Below are positions 8,700 through 17,375 of a stretch of DNA of 64,000 bases, piece by piece. Origin of the DNA: Flavobacterium sp. SUN052 (GTDB taxonomy: Bacteria; Bacteroidota; Bacteroidia; Flavobacteriales; Flavobacteriaceae); assembly GCF_028867935.1 (NCBI RefSeq), contig NZ_JAPQNS010000009.1, positions 1-64,000 of the forward strand, written 5' to 3'. Within the stretch, counting starts at the first letter, position 1. Each line of letters starts with the position of its first letter. Below the pieces are notes generated by a model that saw only the letters and a program-made list of their open reading frames with translations, was not told where the DNA came from and did not search any database. The position numbers were made by a program, and so were the translations under genes.

Positions 8700-9323
8700 A
8701 TGAGAATAATGCCTAACAAATGGCTGGTAATCGGCGGGTTGTTGGTTTCCGTATTGGTGCAGTTACCCGCACAGGCGCAGTCGCCCACCGACTGGACAAA
8801 AGAGAAAGCTGCGGCCTGGTTTAGCAACCCAACCTGGCTGAATGGGTTAAAAGCAAAACCAGCTGACGTGACCAATCAGCAGGAATTTGCAAAACAGTAT
8901 GCGGGTAACAAAGCCGCCTGGGACAAAGCGTTTGCTTTTCTGAGAGACACCGATTTCACGCGCCTTCGGATAGGAAAATATCCCATTGATGAGGACAATG
9001 TGTTTGCGACGGTGAGCGAAGGCCCACCACGCGAAGTATCTGATACTAAGTGGGAGTACCATCATACCTATAACGACATTCATTTTGTAGTAAAAGGAAA
9101 AGAGAAAATCGGGATTACGCCCGTGAGAGATCTGCCCGTTGCTGAACCATTTAGTGATGCCAAAGACATCGGTTTTTATAAAATGGAAGGAGGGGATTTT
9201 TACGTGGCTGAGCCAGGCCTATTCTATATCATTACTACCAAAGAAGCGCATAACCCCAGCAACCGGGTAGAGGGCTACGATGGCGTGAAAAAAGTAGTGA
9301 TAAAAGTTAAAAATGCACAATAG
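8700..9323 (+). CDS. YhcH/YjgK/YiaL-family protein with signal peptide
   Basis: The C-terminal two thirds match the YhcH/YjgK/YiaL family (DUF386, cupin-like beta fold). Motifs are EYHHTYNDIHFVVKGKEKIG, then GDFYVAEPGLFYIITTKEAH, then VKKVVIKV, in the family order; the histidines and acidic residues likely bind metal. Relatives are linked to sialic acid and diketogulonate metabolism. Unusual here is a clear leader at the N-terminus (LVIGGLLVSVLVQLPAQAQ), which predicts export, whereas classical members are cytoplasmic. I chose the ATG at 8700; the frame is open back to a TTG at 8676, and the ATG at 8709 is also possible. It stands 38 bases before the hydroxyacid dehydrogenase gene on the same strand. 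Confidence 0.72.
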   Translation: MRIMPNKWLVIGGLLVSVLVQLPAQAQSPTDWTKEKAAAWFSNPTWLNGLKAKPADVTNQQEFAKQYAGNKAAWDKAFAFLRDTDFTRLRIGKYPIDEDNVFATVSEGPPREVSDTKWEYHHTYNDIHFVVKGKEKIGITPVRDLPVAEPFSDAKDIGFYKMEGGDFYVAEPGLFYIITTKEAHNPSNRVEGYDGVKKVVIKVKNAQ

Positions 9324-9361
9324 GCAATAGGTATTTCCTCATTATCAACTGATAAGCTACA

Positions 9362-10303
9362 ATGGAGTTAGTGTTTCTGGATGTTAAAACAATGGGCGAC
9401 ATCCCCAATCTGTCGTTATTGGACAGGTTTGGCAACGTAACGTGTTATCTGACTACCTCGCCAGACCAAACGTTAGAACGGATACAGAATGCCGATATAG
9501 TTATCACCAATAAGGTCGTACTCGACCAATCCATTATTGACCAGTGCCCTAGCCTGAAACTGATTTGCGTTGCCGCTACGGGCACAAACAACGTTGACAA
9601 AGTGGCTGCCGAAAAGCGTGGTATCCCTGTGAAAAATGCAATGGATTATTCAACCCAGAGCGTTACACAGGGCACGTTTTCTATCCTGTTTCATTTGCTG
9701 GTCAATATTCCCTACTTCGATCAGTATGTAAAAGGAGGTGAGTACGCCAAGACCGACATCTTCACCCATTTCGGAAAAGGATTCTGGCAACTGAGCGGTA
9801 AGCGGTTTGGCATTATTGGCCTGGGTGCCATTGGTCGGCAGGTGGCTAAAGTGGCCGATGCGTTTGGGGCCGAAGTGGTGTACTACTCAACCTCTGGCCA
9901 GAATAACGACCAGCCTTACCAGCGACTTGAACTGGACGAGTTTCTACGCACAGCAGATGTGGTGTCTATTCATGCCCCACTGAATGAAAAGACCACCAAT
10001 CTGATGAACTACGACCGGCTGAAGGCCATGAAACCATCGGCGATTCTCATTAATGTGGGTCGGGGTGGCATTGTAAACGAAGCCGACCTAGCCAGAGCGC
10101 TGGATGAAAAATTGATTGCGGGTGCGGGCATCGATGTGTTTACGCAAGAGCCCATCAATCCACAAAATCCACTTCTGCACGTGCAGAACAAAGATCGCCT
10201 GGCGCTCAGCCCGCATGTTACCTGGGCCAGCATCGAAGCACGAACCCTGCTTATGGAGAAAGTTGGCCGTAACATCGACGATTTTTTAGCAACGAGTAAC
10301 TAA
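9362..10303 (+). CDS. D-2-hydroxyacid dehydrogenase (glycerate/glyoxylate reductase-like)
   Basis: The 313-residue product belongs to the NAD-dependent D-isomer 2-hydroxyacid dehydrogenases. It shows the Rossmann motif FGIIGLGAIGRQVAKVADAF at about 149-168, the catalytic arginine in ILINVGRGGIVNEADLARAL, the acidic partner in the AGAGIDVFTQEP region, and the catalytic histidine in LSPHVTWAS. Overall it most resembles the HprA-type glycerate dehydrogenase subgroup, which reduces hydroxypyruvate or glyoxylate. No signal peptide, so cytoplasmic. It heads a same-strand series of oxidoreductases, carrier and malate-synthase-like gene, which makes glyoxylate or a related 2-oxo acid a sensible substrate, but that is inference. 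Confidence 0.88.
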   Translation: MELVFLDVKTMGDIPNLSLLDRFGNVTCYLTTSPDQTLERIQNADIVITNKVVLDQSIIDQCPSLKLICVAATGTNNVDKVAAEKRGIPVKNAMDYSTQSVTQGTFSILFHLLVNIPYFDQYVKGGEYAKTDIFTHFGKGFWQLSGKRFGIIGLGAIGRQVAKVADAFGAEVVYYSTSGQNNDQPYQRLELDEFLRTADVVSIHAPLNEKTTNLMNYDRLKAMKPSAILINVGRGGIVNEADLARALDEKLIAGAGIDVFTQEPINPQNPLLHVQNKDRLALSPHVTWASIEARTLLMEKVGRNIDDFLATSN

Positions 10304-10340
10304 TTGATCTTAAAAACCTGCAAGGTCTTTCTTATTAAAA

Positions 10341-10375
10341 TGGAACGGGAACGCATCCGTTTCATCCGCGTTCCA
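10341..10375. repeat. Imperfect palindrome, dispersed-palindrome type C (short copy)
   Basis: A 35-base segment opens with TGGAACG and closes with CGTTCCA, with inner CGCATCCG/CATCCGCG matches. It shares the GGAACG and CGGAT/ATCCG words with the longer element at 41280-41387, so it may be a decayed copy of the same repeat. It lies in the 114-base gap between the hydroxyacid dehydrogenase and alcohol dehydrogenase genes. Confidence 0.5.
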
Positions 10376-10417
10376 ACCAATTTTGACTAGAGGTAAGTCC
10401 TGATAATCAACCGAATT

Positions 10418-11548
10418 ATGAAAATAAAAGCCGCCGTCTTACATAAAATGGGCGAACAACGTCCATACACCACCAGTAAGCCCCTCACTATTGAGACCGT
10501 TGATTTAGAACCCCCACGGTCGGGCGAAGTACTGGTAAAGATCAGAGCGGCTGGTCTGTGCCATTCCGACCTGTCGGTGATCGACGGCAACCGGCCCCGT
10601 CAGGTACCCATGGTGTTGGGTCACGAAGCAACCGGCGAAGTGGTTGAACTCGGCCCCGATGTGCATGATCTGGCTATTGGCGACCACGTTGTGTTCTCGT
10701 TTTTGCCCATTTGCAACCACTGCATGCCCTGCATGACCGGGCGTCCGGCCCTCTGCGAAAACGGACTTGTAGCCAACAATAAAGGCGAATTGATGGGTGG
10801 TGGCGTTCGGCTACAGAATAGCCATCAAGAGCCCATTCACCACCATATGGGCGTGTCGGGCTTTGCCGAATACACCGTCGTATCCCGAAAATCAATTGTA
10901 AGAATAGACCCGACCCTGCCGTTTGAGATTGCCGCTCTGTTTGGGTGCGCTGTCATGACGGGAGTAGGTGCGGTGATCAATACGGCCAAACTGTCGCTGG
11001 GCGAAACGGTGCTGATTACGGGTATGGGCGGTATTGGCTTTGCGGCTCTGTTAGGGGCTATTGCCGGGGGAGCCAGCAAAATCATTGTGGCCGATATTAA
11101 CAAAGATAAACTGGATAAGGCCCTTGAACTGGGTGCCCATGCCGTAGTCGATTCCTCGCAACCCGATGCCGTTGAGCAGGTGCGCGACCTGTCGAATGGT
11201 GGCGTGGACATTGGCTTCGAGTTTGCTGGTGTGGTGCAGGCGCTGGAGTTTACCTACAACGCCACAGGCCGGGGCGGTAAAACCGTTACGGCGGGTTTGC
11301 CGCATCCCAGCAAGATGATGCAACTTTCGCCTACGAAACTGGTGGCCGATGAGCGTACCCTGCAAGGATCGTACATTGGCAGCTGCGTTCCGGTACGCGA
11401 TATTCCCGCCTACATTGCCCTGTACCAGTCGGGCCGCTTGCCCGTAGATAAACTGATGACGCATAAACTAGGCTTAGACGAGGTTAACGAAGGTTTCGAA
11501 CGTCTGGCCAAGGGCGATGCCATCCGTCAAGTAATTACATTTCCCTAA
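10418..11548 (+). CDS. Zinc-dependent alcohol dehydrogenase (MDR family)
   Basis: The 376-residue product is a medium-chain zinc alcohol dehydrogenase. Catalytic zinc ligands are the cysteine in AAGLCHSDLSV and the histidine in VLGHEATGEVVELG. The structural zinc site is CNHCMPCMTGRPALC (C-x2-C-x2-C-x7-C). The NAD-binding loop is LITGMGGIGFAALLGAIAGG, followed by VADINKDKLDKALELGA, whose aspartate favours NAD over NADP. It oxidises an alcohol to an aldehyde in the cytoplasm. The next gene, 29 bases downstream, is an aldehyde dehydrogenase of the succinate-semialdehyde type, so 4-hydroxybutyrate or a similar omega-hydroxy acid is a reasonable guess for the substrate. The motif set is complete; nothing appears truncated. 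Confidence 0.88.
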   Translation: MKIKAAVLHKMGEQRPYTTSKPLTIETVDLEPPRSGEVLVKIRAAGLCHSDLSVIDGNRPRQVPMVLGHEATGEVVELGPDVHDLAIGDHVVFSFLPICNHCMPCMTGRPALCENGLVANNKGELMGGGVRLQNSHQEPIHHHMGVSGFAEYTVVSRKSIVRIDPTLPFEIAALFGCAVMTGVGAVINTAKLSLGETVLITGMGGIGFAALLGAIAGGASKIIVADINKDKLDKALELGAHAVVDSSQPDAVEQVRDLSNGGVDIGFEFAGVVQALEFTYNATGRGGKTVTAGLPHPSKMMQLSPTKLVADERTLQGSYIGSCVPVRDIPAYIALYQSGRLPVDKLMTHKLGLDEVNEGFERLAKGDAIRQVITFP

Positions 11549-11577
11549 AGAATACCAGCCACACGGCACTCAACCTG

Positions 11578-13023
11578 ATGAATAGTAATGAACTGATCAA
11601 AACCCAGTCGTATGTCAACGGCAAATGGGTCGACGCGGCCAATAAAGCCACTTTTGAGGTTGTAAACCCGGCAACGGGCGAGGTCATCGCGTCGGTAGCC
11701 GACATGGGCCGCGACGATGTACGGGCGGCCATCGACGCGGCCCACGAAGCCTGGCCTGCCTACCGGGACCTGACGGCAAAAGAACGGTCGACGCTGCTCC
11801 GGAAATGGTACATGCTGATTCTGGAGCATAAAGAAGAACTGGCTCACCTGATGACCATCGAGTCGGGGAAGGTTATCACCGAAAGTAGGGGAGAGGCCGA
11901 GTACGGAGCCAGCTTTATCGAGTGGTTTGCCGAAGAAGCCAAACGCACCTACGGCGACGTGATTCCGGCCACCACCAAAGACAAACGGATTGTTGTTATT
12001 AAGCAGTCGATCGGGGTAGTAGCGGCCATCACCCCCTGGAATTTTCCGCTGGCCATGATCACCCGGAAAGTGGGCCCAGCTTTAGCCGCCGGAAGTCCCG
12101 TGGTGGTGAAGCCACCCACCGAAACGCCCCTCACGGCTTTATTTATTTCGGAGCTGGCCGAGCGGGCCGGTTTTCCGCCGGGGGTTTACAATACCGTTAC
12201 CACCTCGCAAAACACGGAGATAGGACTTGAGCTGTGCGAAAACAGGAAAGTCCGCAAGCTGTCGTTCACTGGATCGACGGCGGTGGGTAAACTGCTGATG
12301 AGTCAGTGTGCCACCACCTTAACCAAAATATCGCTGGAGTTAGGAGGGAACGCGCCGTTCATTGTGTTCGACGATGCCGATATTGATGCGGCTGTCAAGG
12401 GGGCAATGGGATCAAAGTTCCGGCACAATGGACAGACCTGCGTCTGTGTGAACCGGTTCTACGTACAGGACAAGGTATACGATGAATTTGTCGATAAACT
12501 GACCCAGGCCGTAGCGGCTCTCCGGGTGGGTAATGGGCTGGATGTTAACTCGCAAATGGGGCCGCTGATCAACGAAAAAGGACTGAATAAGGTGAAGAAC
12601 CACGTAGCCGATGCCCTTGCAAAAGGCGCCCAGTTGCGTGTTGGTGGACACGAAATAGAGGGCTTATTTTATCAGCCCACCGTGCTCACCGATACAACAC
12701 CCGACATGATTATTGCCCGCGAAGAGGTGTTTGGCCCGGTAGCACCCGTTGCCCGCTTCAGCACCGAAGAAGAAGTGATTCGATGGGCCAATGATACGCC
12801 GTATGGGCTGGCAGCCTATTTCTACAGCAAAAACAACGCCCGTTGCTGGCGCGTTGCCGAAGCGCTCGACTACGGCATGGTGGGCATCAATGAGGGCCTC
12901 ATCTCGACCGAAGTGGCTCCGTTTGGCGGGGTTAAAGAGTCGGGGATAGGCCGCGAAGGGTCCAAATATGGCATGGATTACTTCATGGAAATCAAGTACT
13001 TATGTTTTGGCGGTATTAACTAA
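11578..13023 (+). CDS. gabD: NAD(P)-dependent succinate-semialdehyde dehydrogenase
   Basis: The 481-residue product has the full aldehyde dehydrogenase set: GVVAAITPWNFPLAMITRKV, the cofactor loop SFTGSTAVGKLLM, the general base glutamate 254 in LELGGNAPFIVFDDAD, and the nucleophile cysteine 288 in GQTCVCVNRFYV. The C-V-C pair after the nucleophile is typical of succinate-semialdehyde dehydrogenases, where the second cysteine can form a redox-sensitive disulfide. C-terminal FGGVKESGIGREGS and EIKYLCFGG also fit the GabD group. It converts succinate semialdehyde to succinate, feeding the TCA cycle. It is tightly placed between the alcohol dehydrogenase (29 bases) and the MFS carrier (11 bases), so it is almost certainly in that operon. 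A related semialdehyde substrate cannot be excluded. Confidence 0.88.
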   Translation: MNSNELIKTQSYVNGKWVDAANKATFEVVNPATGEVIASVADMGRDDVRAAIDAAHEAWPAYRDLTAKERSTLLRKWYMLILEHKEELAHLMTIESGKVITESRGEAEYGASFIEWFAEEAKRTYGDVIPATTKDKRIVVIKQSIGVVAAITPWNFPLAMITRKVGPALAAGSPVVVKPPTETPLTALFISELAERAGFPPGVYNTVTTSQNTEIGLELCENRKVRKLSFTGSTAVGKLLMSQCATTLTKISLELGGNAPFIVFDDADIDAAVKGAMGSKFRHNGQTCVCVNRFYVQDKVYDEFVDKLTQAVAALRVGNGLDVNSQMGPLINEKGLNKVKNHVADALAKGAQLRVGGHEIEGLFYQPTVLTDTTPDMIIAREEVFGPVAPVARFSTEEEVIRWANDTPYGLAAYFYSKNNARCWRVAEALDYGMVGINEGLISTEVAPFGGVKESGIGREGSKYGMDYFMEIKYLCFGGIN

Positions 13024-13034
13024 CGAACAGAATC

Positions 13035-14300
13035 ATGATTGAGCCCCTCCCAGAAACCAAACCCTCTCTCGCCACAACAAGCCCTTCGCTGCTGCGGCAA
13101 CTGCTTCAGATTCCGGTTATTGTGGCTGCCCTGGGCTACTTCGTCGATATTTATGACCTGCTGTTATTCAGTATCGTGCGGGTACAAAGTCTCCGCGATT
13201 TAGGCGTGGCCGAACCGGACATGCTGACCAGTGGTATTTATCTGATTAATATGCAGATGATGGGCTTGCTCATTGGGGGCATTCTCTGGGGAGTTTTGGG
13301 CGATAAACGGGGCCGATTGTCGGTATTGTTTGGTTCAATTTTGATCTATTCGTTAGCGAACATCGCCAACGGTTTCGTCACCTCCGTCGATCAGTATGCA
13401 CTGCTGCGCCTGATTGCGGGCATTGGGCTGGCGGGCGAGCTGGGCGCTGGCATTACTCTAGTGGCCGAAATTCTGCCCAAAGAAATCCGGGGCTACGGTA
13501 CGTCGCTGGTGGCATCGGTGGGGATGGCTGGTGCCGTGCTGGCCTACTTCATTGCCGATCAGTTTGACTGGCGCAATGCCTACTTCATTGGCGGTGGACT
13601 TGGCTTAATGCTGCTGCTGATGCGGGCCAGTATTTTCGAGTCGGGCATGTTTACTCACGTAAAACAACAGGCCGTGAAGCGGGGCAATTTTTTGCAGCTG
13701 TTCGCGTCGGGCTCCCAGTTTATCAAATACCTGCGCTGCATTCTAATTGGACTGCCGGTCTGGTTTGTAGCAGGTATTCTGATGACGTTCTCCCCCGAAT
13801 TTGGTAAAGCCTTAGGCCTGAGCGAACCCATTGTGGCTGGTAAAGCGGTTATGTGGGAATACATTGGCCTGTCCATCGGCGATTTGTCGAGCGGGGTGTT
13901 CAGCCAATACTTGGGCAGCCGGAAAAAAGTGCTGGCCTTATTTCTGCTGATAACGGCGTCGCTGGTGGCTGTGTATCTGTTTGTGCCCTTCCAATCGACC
14001 ACCATATTCTATGCTATCTGCGTGGGACTGGGCTTTGGGGTTGGCTACTGGGCCTTGTTTGTGACCATTGCTGCTGAGCAGTTCGGTACCAACCTGCGGG
14101 CTACGGTAGCCACCACGGTTCCGAATTTTGTTAGGGGGAGCATCAACATTATGACGCCTTTGTTTCTTCTTTTCAAAGGGCAGTTTGGCGTTATCTCCGG
14201 TGCTGGTCTGCTGGGTCTGTTGGTCATTGCCATCGCTTTTCTGGGCCTCTGGAAAATGGAAGAAACATTCGGCAAAGACCTGGACTTTCTCGAAGAATAA
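13035..14300 (+). CDS. MFS transporter (sugar/organic-acid type)
   Basis: The 421-residue product has about twelve hydrophobic membrane segments. Family signatures are YFVDIYDLLLFSIVR in helix 1, the loop 2-3 motif GVLGDKRGRLSVLFGS, and LRLIAGIGLAGELGAGITLV in helix 4, where AGELG with acidic residues is common in carriers for aromatic and aliphatic acids. It lies in the inner membrane and probably imports the substrate, or an intermediate, of the surrounding pathway. It starts 11 bases after the aldehyde dehydrogenase and ends 30 bases before the malate-synthase-like gene. Substrate direction and identity cannot be told from sequence. Confidence 0.85.
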   Translation: MIEPLPETKPSLATTSPSLLRQLLQIPVIVAALGYFVDIYDLLLFSIVRVQSLRDLGVAEPDMLTSGIYLINMQMMGLLIGGILWGVLGDKRGRLSVLFGSILIYSLANIANGFVTSVDQYALLRLIAGIGLAGELGAGITLVAEILPKEIRGYGTSLVASVGMAGAVLAYFIADQFDWRNAYFIGGGLGLMLLLMRASIFESGMFTHVKQQAVKRGNFLQLFASGSQFIKYLRCILIGLPVWFVAGILMTFSPEFGKALGLSEPIVAGKAVMWEYIGLSIGDLSSGVFSQYLGSRKKVLALFLLITASLVAVYLFVPFQSTTIFYAICVGLGFGVGYWALFVTIAAEQFGTNLRATVATTVPNFVRGSINIMTPLFLLFKGQFGVISGAGLLGLLVIAIAFLGLWKMEETFGKDLDFLEE

Positions 14301-14330
14301 TACCTATCCAACTCCTGAATTAACTCATTT

Positions 14331-16229
14331 ATGACTGACAACACCATCACGATTCGGGATAACCTGAACGAAGTCTATCCTGATGTTTATACGGCCGAAG
14401 CACTCGCTGCCCTTGCTGCGCTAGCGCCTTTCAACAAACGAATTAAAGACGCGATGACCGCGCGAATGGAGCGTCGCGCCAAGCGTCGGCAAACCCAAAC
14501 CCGAATCACGTTTCTTGACCCCGCCAGTACCATTCCCGGAACAGACATCATTGTTCAGGATGCGCGCGACGGGAAATTCGAAGGAGCGGTAATTCCTGCC
14601 GATTTGCAGCGGCAATGGATTCAGGGCACTGGCCCCGCAGCCAAACCCAATGCCCCGCTCGAAAGTAGTATCCGCAACATAGCCTACGCGCTGCTTTCGG
14701 GTGCCGACGGCTGGATGTTCGACGGTGAAGATGCGCTGGGTCAAATCACGACGATGTCGCTCGACAACCAGCGTAACCTGAAACTGGCGATTCATAAAGA
14801 CCCCGTGTTTCTGGGCGTAGCTGAGCAGGTAGCGCAGGAAATGAACCGCTGGGCAGAGTCGTTTCTGAAGCGACCTATCATCACCGACTGGGCCGAGCAA
14901 CTGAACTTCACCACGAAGATTTTCCGGGCGCGGGGCCTACACCTCGACGACCGCCATATTCGCGACGAGTCCGGCGTGGCTATGGCAGCCTCCATTGTTG
15001 ACCTGACGCTTTACGTTGTCAATAATTACCAGGCCTTGCAAGCTGCTGGTTCGTCGGTTGTGCTGTATCTGCCCAAAATTCAGGCAGCTGGGGAGGCTGC
15101 TGTCTGGAACGCGTTGATCAGTGCCCTCGAAACTCATCTTGGTCTGCCCGTCGGAACGGTAAAGGTATACGTGCTGGTGGAGCAACTGGAAGCAACGCAC
15201 CAGCTGATAGAAATTCGGGCGGCTCTCGGCAAGCACTTTGTCGGGTACAACACCGGCCGCTGGGATTACATCAACAGCGTTTCGGATGCAATGGCGTGGG
15301 ATAAAACCTTCATCAACCCCAACATCGAAGCCATTACCATGACTTACGGCTACATGCGTAATTACGAAGACCGCGTGCGTCGGGCGGTAAACACGCCCGA
15401 TCTCAACGGGAATTTCGCGTTGTGGCAGGGTGGGATGGAGCCCAACATTCCCGTTGGTTCCGAAGCCGGGGTGTCGGCCAGTATGCAAAAGGCGGTTGCC
15501 GGTGCCCAACGCGAACAGCGCGAAGGAGCCAGTGGCAAATGGGTAGCTCACTGGAAAATGGTTCACATCGTACGGCCCGTTTGGGAGCGTGTTGGAGAAG
15601 CCAATCAGTTGGGTCGCTCGTTTCCCCGACTGACGTATACCCAGGCTGATGCCGATGGCCTGATTCTGATAGAGCCAGCCCCGACCACCATTCAGGGTGC
15701 CAGAGGACTGCTGAGCGTGGCTCTGCAATATGGAAATGCCTTTGGGCAGGGCATGCAGGCCGCAGCCCTGAAACCCGCTGATTTCTTTGGTAACGACGAT
15801 ATTCTGTACCTGATGGAGGATATGGCCACTGGCGAAATCCGGCTGAGTATCCTCTGGGAATGGCTGCATAAGGGGGCTGTGTTCACCGAAGACGATCCCG
15901 CCACTGATACGCAGGCCGGTAGTCCGTTTACCCCTGAGCTATTCCAGACGTTGCTCAATGAGGAATACGAAAAACTGCTAAACGCATCGAATAAGGATGT
16001 GTTTGACGCATCGAAAACAACTACTTTGCCCATTTCCCGGGAGATTGCTTCGGTTTATGTAAGCAGTACTGAGAAAGCGCCCTGGTTTATCGACCTGTTG
16101 AATATTAACCTCAACAATACCGATCTGGACGAGGCCGAATACCGAATCGGACTCTATATGGATACCCTGGAAAAACAGGGCAAGCGAATCACCGAAAACC
16201 TCGATTTTATCCCCTTAGCAACGAATTAA
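14331..16229 (+). CDS. Divergent malate synthase homologue (HpcH/citrate-lyase-like barrel)
   Basis: The 632-residue product aligns by motif with malate synthase A. GADGWMFDGEDALGQ matches the family's F-x-D-x-EDA motif; FRARGLHLDDRHI matches the arginine-containing RPRGWHL segment; VYVLVEQLEATHQLIEIRAA matches VLIETxxA with the metal-binding acid; and GYNTGRWDYINSVSD matches NCGRWDYIFS. The C-terminal helical part with the expected catalytic acid region follows (SILWEWLHKGAVFTEDD). Known malate synthases condense glyoxylate with acetyl-CoA. This protein is about 100 residues longer than the usual 530, with an extended N-terminus (about 1-100) and insertions, so the acceptor may differ. It is the last gene of the dehydrogenase/carrier operon. 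No isocitrate lyase is nearby. Confidence 0.72.
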   Translation: MTDNTITIRDNLNEVYPDVYTAEALAALAALAPFNKRIKDAMTARMERRAKRRQTQTRITFLDPASTIPGTDIIVQDARDGKFEGAVIPADLQRQWIQGTGPAAKPNAPLESSIRNIAYALLSGADGWMFDGEDALGQITTMSLDNQRNLKLAIHKDPVFLGVAEQVAQEMNRWAESFLKRPIITDWAEQLNFTTKIFRARGLHLDDRHIRDESGVAMAASIVDLTLYVVNNYQALQAAGSSVVLYLPKIQAAGEAAVWNALISALETHLGLPVGTVKVYVLVEQLEATHQLIEIRAALGKHFVGYNTGRWDYINSVSDAMAWDKTFINPNIEAITMTYGYMRNYEDRVRRAVNTPDLNGNFALWQGGMEPNIPVGSEAGVSASMQKAVAGAQREQREGASGKWVAHWKMVHIVRPVWERVGEANQLGRSFPRLTYTQADADGLILIEPAPTTIQGARGLLSVALQYGNAFGQGMQAAALKPADFFGNDDILYLMEDMATGEIRLSILWEWLHKGAVFTEDDPATDTQAGSPFTPELFQTLLNEEYEKLLNASNKDVFDASKTTTLPISREIASVYVSSTEKAPWFIDLLNINLNNTDLDEAEYRIGLYMDTLEKQGKRITENLDFIPLATN

Positions 16230-16239
16230 CTTTAGTCTG

Positions 16240-17124
16240 CTACGCTTTGTCAATCTTCAGAGAAGTCATCGAAAACGAACCCGCTACCAGCGCATCGTTG
16301 AAAAAGGTGACTTTCTCGTTTTTGTTGCGCAACGCAATGGCATAGATCATTGGTAAATAATGGTCGGGTGTAGGAGCCGAGAGCTCTAATGCCTTGCTGT
16401 ATGCCTTAAAATTGATCAATGATTTGAAATCGTTTTCGGCAATCAGTTTTTTGAAGCTTTCGTTGGCTTCAATGGCCCAGTCGTGCCCGAAGTGAGTGTT
16501 GAACGATCCGCGTAATTGGGCATACTGAAAATTGTGCACCATGTTGCCGCTGCCTATAATCAGCACCCCTTTTTTGCGCAGCACCGATAGTTGTTGTGCC
16601 AGGGCGTAGTGATAGGAAACGTCTTTTGTATAGTCTAAGCTCAGTTGAACAACCGGTATAGCGGCATCTGGATACAGGTGTTTCAACACGCTCCAGGCAC
16701 CGTGATCAAAACCCCAGGCTTCGTCTAACCCAACCGGCGTTTGGCTCAGTGCCTGCTTGGTCTCTTCGGCAAGCCATTTACTACCCGGAGCCATATAGGC
16801 AACGTTGAACAAGTCCTGAGGAAAGCCACCAAAGTCATGGATGGTTTTGGGCTTTTCCATCGCCGTCACAAACGTGCCTCTGGTTTCCCAGTGGGCCGAC
16901 ACACACAAGATGGCGGTTGGTTTGGGCAGCGTTTTAGCTACGGTTCGCCAGCCCTTCGAAAACTCATTATCTTCAATTGCGTTCATGGGCGAACCGTGCC
17001 CAATAAACAGCACAGGCATGAGACCTGCCTGTTCCTCCAGAGAATCTGAGAAATTCTTAAAGGCCCCTAACGTGGTCATGGTGGCTAATCCTGCTACGGC
17101 TTGCAGGAAATCGGTTCTTTTCAT
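16240..17124 (-). CDS. ygiD: Class III extradiol ring-cleavage dioxygenase family (DOPA dioxygenase, YgiD-like)
   Basis: The 294-residue product shows the metal site of the YgiD/LigB family: LFIGHGSPMNAIEDNEF with the first histidine, CVSAHWETRGTFVTAME with the second, GFDHGAWSVLKHLYPDA, and LIIGSGNMVHNFQYAQ near residue 190. Relatives cleave 4,5-DOPA or similar catechols. An N-terminal extension (MKRTDFLQAVAGLATMTTLG) precedes the domain and looks like a Tat- or Sec-type leader, though only KR, not RR, is present. Export would be odd for this enzyme family. It converges on the malate-synthase-like gene with 10 bases between stops. No neighbour suggests an aromatic pathway. Confidence 0.8.
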   Translation of the reverse strand: MKRTDFLQAVAGLATMTTLGAFKNFSDSLEEQAGLMPVLFIGHGSPMNAIEDNEFSKGWRTVAKTLPKPTAILCVSAHWETRGTFVTAMEKPKTIHDFGGFPQDLFNVAYMAPGSKWLAEETKQALSQTPVGLDEAWGFDHGAWSVLKHLYPDAAIPVVQLSLDYTKDVSYHYALAQQLSVLRKKGVLIIGSGNMVHNFQYAQLRGSFNTHFGHDWAIEANESFKKLIAENDFKSLINFKAYSKALELSAPTPDHYLPMIYAIALRNKNEKVTFFNDALVAGSFSMTSLKIDKA

Positions 17125-17375
17125 GGCTTAGAATCTTAAAACATCGCCCAAAGTAGGTATAGTTTTCTAAGGGCCTAAAGGTGAGTAGTATTACGGCTTT
17201 TGTAGGTCAGCAAAATTACTCTCAAAAAAAATAGCTGCTGCTTTGGTTATTAATTTTATAGTCTTTTACTTTGTAAAACAAAGTACTTTTTTTTTACTGA
17301 AAAATCAATAGTTTACGGACTCCGGCTAACGGCTGAATCAAAGAGATTAACTAACACTTTTGACCATTTACAGGC

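Noticed and set aside
14937..15869. Long minus-strand open frame opposite the malate-synthase-like gene
   Set aside because: It lies wholly inside a gene with clear family motifs, has no recognisable domain, and is rich in His and Gly as expected for a shadow frame.
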